From assembly GCA_030066755.1 (NCBI GenBank), contig JASJAX010000033.1:1-36980 (forward strand): a DNA stretch of 36,980 nucleotides, read 5' to 3'. The notes under the pieces are model-generated. The model searched no databases. It saw only the letters and a program-made list of their open reading frames with translations, and was not told where the DNA came from. Positions within the stretch are counted from its first letter, which is position 1. Every line of letters starts with the position of its first letter. The DNA comes from Acidimicrobiia bacterium (GTDB lineage: Bacteria > Actinomycetota > Acidimicrobiia > Spongiisociales > UBA5794). The translations under genes and the position numbers were made by a program. Below, one piece after another: positions 32,150-36,980 of the stretch.

Positions 32150-33601
32150 ATGCGGATCGCAGTCACCGGCGCAACGGGATACATCGGCGGTCGCCTCGTC
32201 ACCAAGCTGCTCGACGAGGGACACGAGGTCGTGTGCCTCGCCCGCAACCCTGCCAAGCTCGCGGCTCGACCGTGGCACGACGCCGTCGAAGTCCGCCGTG
32301 CCGACGTGCTCGACCGTGCATCGCTCGACGCGGCGTTGGCGGGTTGCGAAGCCGCGTACTACCTCGTGCACTCGATGGGCAGCTCGACCGACTTCGAGGA
32401 TGCCGACCGGACTGCCGCCGAGCACTTCGCCGCTGCGGCCGAGCACGCCGGCCTGCGGCGCATCGTGTACCTCGGCGGTCTCGGGAGCGAAGACGACCAG
32501 CTTTCGCCACATCTTTCGAGTCGCCATGAGGTCGGCCGGGTGCTGGCGTCAGGGGCCACCCCGGTGACCGAACTGAGGGCGGCCGTGATCATCGGTTCCG
32601 GATCGGTCTCGTTCGAGATGCTGCGGTATCTCACCGAAGTGCTGCCGATGATGGTGACCCCTTCGTGGGTTCAGACCCGGTGCCAGCCAATCGCCATCCG
32701 TGACGTGCTTTCGTACTTGGTCGCAGTGCTCGAGGACGACGACACCTCACACATCTACGAGATCGGCGGGCCGGATGTGCTCACCTACGCCGAGATGATG
32801 CAGGCGTACGCCGAGGTCGCCGGCCTCCCCCGTCGTTTGCTGATTCGGGTGCCCGTTTTGACCCCCCGGCTCTCGTCCCTGTGGATTGGACTCGTCACAC
32901 CGCTTCCGTCGGGCGTCGCTCGTCCGCTCGTCGACTCGCTGCGCAACGAGGTCGTCGTGCGTGATGACGCAACCCTGCGTCGGTTCGATGTCGACCCCAT
33001 TCCGTTCCGGATGGCGGTCGAGCTGGCCCTCGCCCGCAGCTCAGCGCTCGACGTCGAGACGCGCTGGTCCGATGCGAGCACGAGCCCCGCACAACCATTC
33101 GCCGGAGACCCCGAATGGGCGGGCGGCACGCTCTTCGTCGATCGACAGACAGTCGAAACGAGTGCCGAGCGTGACGACCTGTATTGGGCATTTGCTCGCA
33201 TCGGCGGCTCGGTCGGCTACTACGTACACAACTGGGCATGGCGGCTGCGTGGACTCCTCGACAGCCTCGTCGGTGGCGTTGGACTCCGGAGAGGGCGCCG
33301 TCACCCCGAGCTCGTCGCGTTGCACGACACGATCGACTTCTGGCGGGTCGCCGCCGTCGAGCCGGGCACCCGGTTGCAGTTGTCGGCGGAGATGAAGCTT
33401 CCCGGCGATGCCTGGCTCGAGTGGAACATCGACGAGTCGGACGCTGGCCGACGCCTCGTCCAGACGGCCTACTTCCGGCCCCGCGGTCTGTTCGGACGGC
33501 TCTACTGGTACGCCATGCTCCCGTTCCATGTCTTCATCTTCCGGCAGATGGCAGAGCGGATCGCCGGCGCTGCTGCGTCGAGGGCACCGACCACGGCCTG
33601 A
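32150..33601 (+). CDS. Atypical SDR (NAD(P)H-binding) protein with C-terminal DUF2867 domain
   Basis: The N-terminal half is an extended/atypical short-chain dehydrogenase domain: RIAVTGATGYIGGRLV with the dinucleotide loop at 7-14, YYLVHSMGS and RIVYLGGLGS. The C-terminal part (about residues 330-470) is a DUF2867 domain with RIGGSVGYYVHNWAWRLRG, LHDTIDFWRVAAVEPG and LPGDAWLEW. This two-domain arrangement is common in actinobacteria; the substrate is unknown, though polyketide-cyclase-like folds of DUF2867 suggest a hydrophobic ligand. No catalytic Tyr-x3-Lys is apparent, consistent with the atypical class. Length is 483 aa. Confidence 0.85.
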   Translation: MRIAVTGATGYIGGRLVTKLLDEGHEVVCLARNPAKLAARPWHDAVEVRRADVLDRASLDAALAGCEAAYYLVHSMGSSTDFEDADRTAAEHFAAAAEHAGLRRIVYLGGLGSEDDQLSPHLSSRHEVGRVLASGATPVTELRAAVIIGSGSVSFEMLRYLTEVLPMMVTPSWVQTRCQPIAIRDVLSYLVAVLEDDDTSHIYEIGGPDVLTYAEMMQAYAEVAGLPRRLLIRVPVLTPRLSSLWIGLVTPLPSGVARPLVDSLRNEVVVRDDATLRRFDVDPIPFRMAVELALARSSALDVETRWSDASTSPAQPFAGDPEWAGGTLFVDRQTVETSAERDDLYWAFARIGGSVGYYVHNWAWRLRGLLDSLVGGVGLRRGRRHPELVALHDTIDFWRVAAVEPGTRLQLSAEMKLPGDAWLEWNIDESDAGRRLVQTAYFRPRGLFGRLYWYAMLPFHVFIFRQMAERIAGAAASRAPTTA

Positions 33602-33683
33602 TCTCGCCTTCGCAGAACGGCTCGCCGCATTGCCCTCGCGCGACCCTCCATGACTAAGCGTCGTTACGACGCACCCATGCCCG

Positions 33684-33689
33684 TACCAT
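33684..33689 (+). promoter_or_regulatory. Leaderless-type -10 hexamer for the small gene at 33696
   Basis: TACCAT ends six bases before the ATG at 33696, in the same arrangement as for several neighbours. Confidence 0.4.
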
Positions 33690-33695
33690 CCGCCT

Positions 33696-33902
33696 ATGTG
33701 GAAACGACGGCGGCGTGAGCCGAGTCGCGCCGAGCTCATCGCTCGCAAGCACGACCTCGAAGGCCAGATCGCCGGAGTTCGAGCGGACATCCGGCGCCGC
33801 CGCAATCGGGGGCTCGACGCTGCCGACCTGGAGGCCAAGCTGTCGCGCATGCGGTCCGAGCACTACGAGACAAGGCTTCGGATCGATCAGACGGACGCCT
33901 GA
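33696..33902 (+). CDS. Small basic coiled-coil protein, unknown
   Basis: A 68-residue protein starting MWKRRRREPSRAEL, rich in Arg, Glu, Leu and Ala with a heptad-like pattern over most of its length. I recognise no family. Support for a real gene is the TACCAT hexamer six bases before the ATG, codon use like that of neighbours, and the fit in the gap between the SDR gene and the convergent M15 gene (35 bases between the stops). A nucleic-acid or membrane-associated role would suit the charge but is a guess. Confidence 0.5.
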   Translation: MWKRRRREPSRAELIARKHDLEGQIAGVRADIRRRRNRGLDAADLEAKLSRMRSEHYETRLRIDQTDA

Positions 33903-33937
33903 GGATCCCAAGGCTCGGTCCGATGTGGCACGGCCTG

Positions 33938-34849
33938 CTACCCGCCGGGCTCGGAGAAGTGCATCCAGTCCTTGAGCGAGTTCCAGTCGCCGCCCCAGCT
34001 CCACCCCACCGATCGGAACGCCTCCACCACGATGTCGTCGGGTCCGATCATGCCGGGCCGCAAATCGTCTCGGTCGAGGTAGGCCGAGGCGAGCTCGGGC
34101 AGAACCAGGTCACCCTTCAGGTACGGGTTGTGGAACGGGTTGATGTCGATGGCAAGGCCGAACGCGTGCCACGACCACCGATCCGAGCCGACCGCCGGCC
34201 GACACACAAACGACGTCGTGTCATTCCAGTCACCGGTCGGGTGAGCGTCGATCTCCTCCTTCGTGATCACCCGCATTTGCTCGATCGGGAACTGTGCAGC
34301 GTGGAGTCTGCGAAAGACCTCAACGACGTCGTCGCCCACTGCCGCGTTCACGATGATCTCGCCCGTGTGGTACTCCTCGTCGAAGCCCCAATGGCTCACC
34401 GTGATGTAGACGAGATCGTCGACGGCGACGGGGCACTCCGGTACCCAGCTCGAGCGAGCCAACACCTCATCGGGTACGGGTCCCGAGGTCGAGACGAACT
34501 CGTCGGTATCGGGGGGCGGCAGCAGGTCCACGGTCTCCAGCCGTCGATCAGCGAGCTCCGGCGGCGTCGGCTGCACCTCGCCGTGCTCATCGGGACGCAG
34601 CGGCAACGGTCGCGTCCCGAGCCACGCAGGGCGGGCATACGGCGACACGGTGGTGGTGGTCTCGAGCACCGTTGTGGTCGTTCCGACGGTCGTCTGCGGG
34701 ACTGCAGTCGTTGCAGGCGTCGAGGTCGATGTCGGCGGAACTGTGGTTGCCGCCGGTGCCGATGTTTGCGGCAGGGAGTCGTCCGACGTCGCACCGCTAC
34801 AGCCGGCTACCGCCAGCGACACGACCAAGAGGACGATCCGAAGTCTCAC
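33938..34849 (-). CDS. M15-family D-Ala-D-Ala carboxypeptidase-like lipoprotein
   Basis: A signal peptide with lipobox VAGC (Cys near residue 17) is followed by a Thr/Pro/Ala-rich linker of about 45 residues and a C-terminal M15 (VanY-like) peptidase domain. Zinc-site motifs are SWHAFGLAIDINP (His and Asp ligands) and DWMHFSE near the end. Such enzymes trim D-Ala or cleave peptidoglycan stem peptides outside the cell. The GTG at 34849 (303 aa) has TACGGT ending six bases before it; a GTG at 34852 is adjacent, and the long open frame to 35188 overlaps the divergent lipoprotein gene. Presence near a dcw cluster is suggestive but the two are about 8 kb apart. Confidence 0.85.
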   Translation of the reverse strand: MRLRIVLLVVSLAVAGCSGATSDDSLPQTSAPAATTVPPTSTSTPATTAVPQTTVGTTTTVLETTTTVSPYARPAWLGTRPLPLRPDEHGEVQPTPPELADRRLETVDLLPPPDTDEFVSTSGPVPDEVLARSSWVPECPVAVDDLVYITVSHWGFDEEYHTGEIIVNAAVGDDVVEVFRRLHAAQFPIEQMRVITKEEIDAHPTGDWNDTTSFVCRPAVGSDRWSWHAFGLAIDINPFHNPYLKGDLVLPELASAYLDRDDLRPGMIGPDDIVVEAFRSVGWSWGGDWNSLKDWMHFSEPGG

Positions 34850-34855
34850 CACGTC

Positions 34856-34861
34856 ACCGTA
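34856..34861 (-). promoter_or_regulatory. Leaderless-type -10 hexamer for the M15 gene
   Basis: TACGGT on the minus strand ends six bases before the GTG at 34849. The intergenic region to the divergent gene at 34962 is about 110 bases. Confidence 0.45.
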
Positions 34862-34961
34862 CCGCTCGCACGTCCCATTGCCCTGCAACGAACCGCGGAA
34901 GGGCGAGGTTCCCCGCCCACATCGCCAATGACGTGTCATGATGGATGGCGGAGGCAATCGG

Positions 34962-36833
34962 ATGACACGTGCGCGCATGCTGACCATCGCGCTCGTACTC
35001 GCCGTCATTGCGACGGCGTGTTCGAGTACCACGACCTCAACGTCCGCCACGCCCTCGTCGGCAGTAGCAACGACAGAAGTGGCGACCGAAGGACCCGCAA
35101 GTTCGAGCCCGGCTTCTGCTCCGGATCTCGGTGGCCTCCCGTTCGACGAGTTTCTCGAAGCGTCGTTTGCTCGACTGCTCGTGCGCAACCCCGAGAATCT
35201 GACGTCACTCGGCGTCGCCGCCGACTATGGCCTCGGCAACGACCGACTGAATGACTGGTCGCCAGCCTTCCTCGAGGAAACCCAGGCGCTCGAACGTTCG
35301 ATCCTCGAGCAGCTTCGTACGTATGACCGATCCGTGCTCCCGACCGGGGACCAAGTGTCGTACGACGTCTACGAGTGGTACCTCGATCAGCAAGTCCGCG
35401 GCCACCCGTTTGCCTATCACGAGTACCCGGTGCACCACTTCGTCAACAGCTACAACTTCAATCTGATCCTCTTCCTCACGGAGGAGCATCCCCTCGCCAC
35501 CGTTGCAGACGCCGATGACTACATCACCCGACTCGAGGCGATCCGACCACAGGTGAACGGACTGCTCGAGCGGCTGCGGATCAGCGACGAGATGGGCATC
35601 GCCCCACCGGCTCTGATCGTCAATTGGGCGATTGGGACCCTTCGCGAGGATCTCGGTGGAACCACGACAGCGACGGACGTGCGCACGGACCGGTTGGCGC
35701 TGTTCACGGCGTTCGAGGAACGCCTCGACGGTGTTGCCGGTCTCGATGAGGCGATGCGCGCCGACCTGCTCGATCGAGCCACCCGGGTGCTCGCCGAATC
35801 CTTCGTTCCGGCGTGGATCTCCCTGATCGACCATCTGCGTGACATCCTGCCTCGCTCCGGCGACGACCCCGGTGTCTGGCGACTCCCCGACGGCGACGAC
35901 TTCTACGCCTGGCTCCTGCGTGACCACACCTCTACGGCCATGACACCCGACGAAGTCCACCAACTTGGTCAGCGTGAGGTGGGGCGGGTCGAGATGGAGC
36001 TACGGGCTGCCTTCGATCGCCTCGGCTACCCCTCGGACCGATCGATCGGCGAGCTCCGGCAGCGAGCCCGCCGCGAGGCCGGGTCCCTCGACGGCACCGG
36101 CAGTGGGGGGCGCGATCGGGTTGTCGCCACGTACGAAGGACTGATCGCTCAGGCCGAGGTCACTCTTCGGGACTCCTTCGGACTCTGGCCATCGGCGGAC
36201 GTTGGGATCGTTGCGGAGCCGGCGGGGCGTGGTGGCTACTACGTGTCTGGGTCGGTCGACGGGTCCCGGCCAGGGGCGTTCCACGCTGGGGTTGGCGGCA
36301 ACATCTCCCTGCTGACGATGCCGACCATCACGTACCACGAAGCCGTGCCCGGGCATCACACCCAGATCGCGATCGCACAGGAACTCGACCTTCCGACCTT
36401 CCGCCGCTTCATCCAATACAACGGATTCGCAGAGGGCTGGGCGCTGTATGCCGAACGGCTTGCCGCCGAAACCGGCCTCTACACCAATGACGGCTACGGC
36501 GACATCGGGCGCCTCGAGCTCGAACTCCTCCGAGCCGTGCGCCTCGTCGTCGACACTGGCATCCACTCGCTCGGCTGGTCACATCGCGAAGCGAAGGACT
36601 ACATGGACGCCAGAATCAGCGGCTGGTCTCACGAGGTCGAGCGCTACATGGTGCTACCGGGTCAGGCGACCGGCTACATGATCGGAATGCTCGAGATCCT
36701 CGACCTCCGCGACGATGCGGCGGCGTCGGGAATCACCGACCTCGCGGAGTTCCACGACCTCGTGCTCGGCGGCGGGAGTATGCCCCTCGAAGTGTTGGAG
36801 ACGACGGTCGCCGGTTCACTCGGTGGCGGTTGA
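34962..36833 (+). CDS. DUF885-family lipoprotein, putative zinc-dependent peptidase
   Basis: A signal peptide ends in the lipobox IATAC (Cys20), then a Ser/Thr/Ala-rich linker of about 40 residues, then a DUF885 domain over most of the 623 residues. The presumed metal site is YHEAVPGHH (His459, Glu460, His465) and FAEGWALYAERLA (Glu491), which together resemble an HExxxGH-type zinc site of M3-like metallopeptidases. Peptidase activity is inferred from the family; no substrate is known. The ATG at 34962 has GGAGG seven bases upstream; ATGs at 34938 and 34941 lie further upstream. The 3' end overlaps the convergent gene at 36816 by 18 bases. Confidence 0.88.
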   Translation: MTRARMLTIALVLAVIATACSSTTTSTSATPSSAVATTEVATEGPASSSPASAPDLGGLPFDEFLEASFARLLVRNPENLTSLGVAADYGLGNDRLNDWSPAFLEETQALERSILEQLRTYDRSVLPTGDQVSYDVYEWYLDQQVRGHPFAYHEYPVHHFVNSYNFNLILFLTEEHPLATVADADDYITRLEAIRPQVNGLLERLRISDEMGIAPPALIVNWAIGTLREDLGGTTTATDVRTDRLALFTAFEERLDGVAGLDEAMRADLLDRATRVLAESFVPAWISLIDHLRDILPRSGDDPGVWRLPDGDDFYAWLLRDHTSTAMTPDEVHQLGQREVGRVEMELRAAFDRLGYPSDRSIGELRQRARREAGSLDGTGSGGRDRVVATYEGLIAQAEVTLRDSFGLWPSADVGIVAEPAGRGGYYVSGSVDGSRPGAFHAGVGGNISLLTMPTITYHEAVPGHHTQIAIAQELDLPTFRRFIQYNGFAEGWALYAERLAAETGLYTNDGYGDIGRLELELLRAVRLVVDTGIHSLGWSHREAKDYMDARISGWSHEVERYMVLPGQATGYMIGMLEILDLRDDAAASGITDLAEFHDLVLGGGSMPLEVLETTVAGSLGGG

Positions 36834-36980
36834 TGCCTCGTCGACCGGCTGCGGTTCGTCCTCGCCCAGCATGCCTTTCTGACGCATGCCGGCAACGACC
36901 TTGTCTCCGAGCTCGTCGACCTTCTCGGACGGCATCTTGGCGTCGAGCTTGGTGTGGAGCTTCTCGCGCACCTGGGACTC
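36816..36980 (-). CDS. C-terminal end of an unidentified protein
   Basis: The final 54 residues of a minus-strand gene whose start lies beyond the right edge. The sequence is Lys/Glu-rich and helical, with KLHTKLDAKMPSEKVDELG, then a Gly-Met-rich MRQKGMLGE and a polar tail ending in ATE. I do not recognise the family. It overlaps the DUF885 gene by 18 bases tail to tail. Codon use is like the neighbours, so a real gene is likely. Confidence 0.55.
   Translation of the reverse strand, partial: ESQVREKLHTKLDAKMPSEKVDELGDKVVAGMRQKGMLGEDEPQPVDEASTATE

Noticed and set aside
30938-32527. A 529-codon open frame on the minus strand
   Set aside because: Antisense to the DUF4349 and SDR genes, which have clear domains; the translated sequence has no family features.

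Overview
The window looks like a high-GC (roughly two-thirds G+C) Actinomycetota chromosome, possibly of the class Acidimicrobiia. The pointers are an almost complete division and cell wall (dcw) cluster with SepF and a DivIVA-like protein but no FtsA, an F420-type luciferase-family oxidoreductase, a WS/DGAT acyltransferase, a T-box leader on ileS, and many apparently leaderless genes. The lineage is an inference from gene content; no rRNA or other marker settles it.

Layout, left to right. (1) 1-3068, minus strand: truncated WS/DGAT acyltransferase, RluD-type pseudouridine synthase, lspA, a DksA/TraR-like regulator that has lost most zinc cysteines, and the small DUF167 gene yggU. yggU is flanked on both sides by heptanucleotide repeat tracts. 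(2) 3217-6674, plus strand: a T-box riboswitch that probably acts on translation, then ileS. ileS runs against its neighbours and converges on divIVA; one palindrome encodes the last residues of both proteins. (3) 6683-25452, minus strand: the dcw cluster. In transcription order it is mraZ, rsmH, ftsL, ftsI, murE, murF, mraY, murD, ftsW, murG, murC, murB, ftsQ, ftsZ, pgeF, yggS, sepF, yggT, divIVA. Nearly all junctions from rsmH to ftsQ overlap by 1-11 bases, so translation is probably coupled. (4) 25453-25815: the dcw promoter region with a 10-bp-phased array of MraZ boxes and a 103-bp perfect tandem duplication. (5) 25816-27762, minus: two tandem paralogous APH-family kinases. (6) 27839-36980: an accessory set with thioesterase, Rossmann-fold protein, F420-type oxidoreductase, HNH endonuclease, DUF4349 lipoprotein, SDR/DUF2867 protein, small basic protein, M15 peptidase lipoprotein, DUF885 lipoprotein, and the end of an unidentified gene.

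How the genes work together. MurB-F make UDP-MurNAc-pentapeptide; MurE carries the DNPR signature for meso-diaminopimelate. MraY and MurG make lipid II, FtsW and FtsI polymerise and cross-link septal wall, FtsQ and FtsL belong to the divisome, and FtsZ with SepF forms the membrane-tethered ring. PgeF guards precursor fidelity, and DivIVA would organise polar or septal growth. MraZ probably represses the whole set through the box array.

I found no defence system, prophage, insertion sequence, CRISPR array or tRNA. The signals that ordinary gene annotation would miss are regulatory: a 17-bp-armed hairpin with an internal 26-codon ORF over the rsmH start, a perfect 9-1-9 palindrome over the ftsZ promoter and ribosome-binding site, the MraZ box array, the 103-bp duplication, the heptamer tracts and a recurring leaderless-start promoter pattern.
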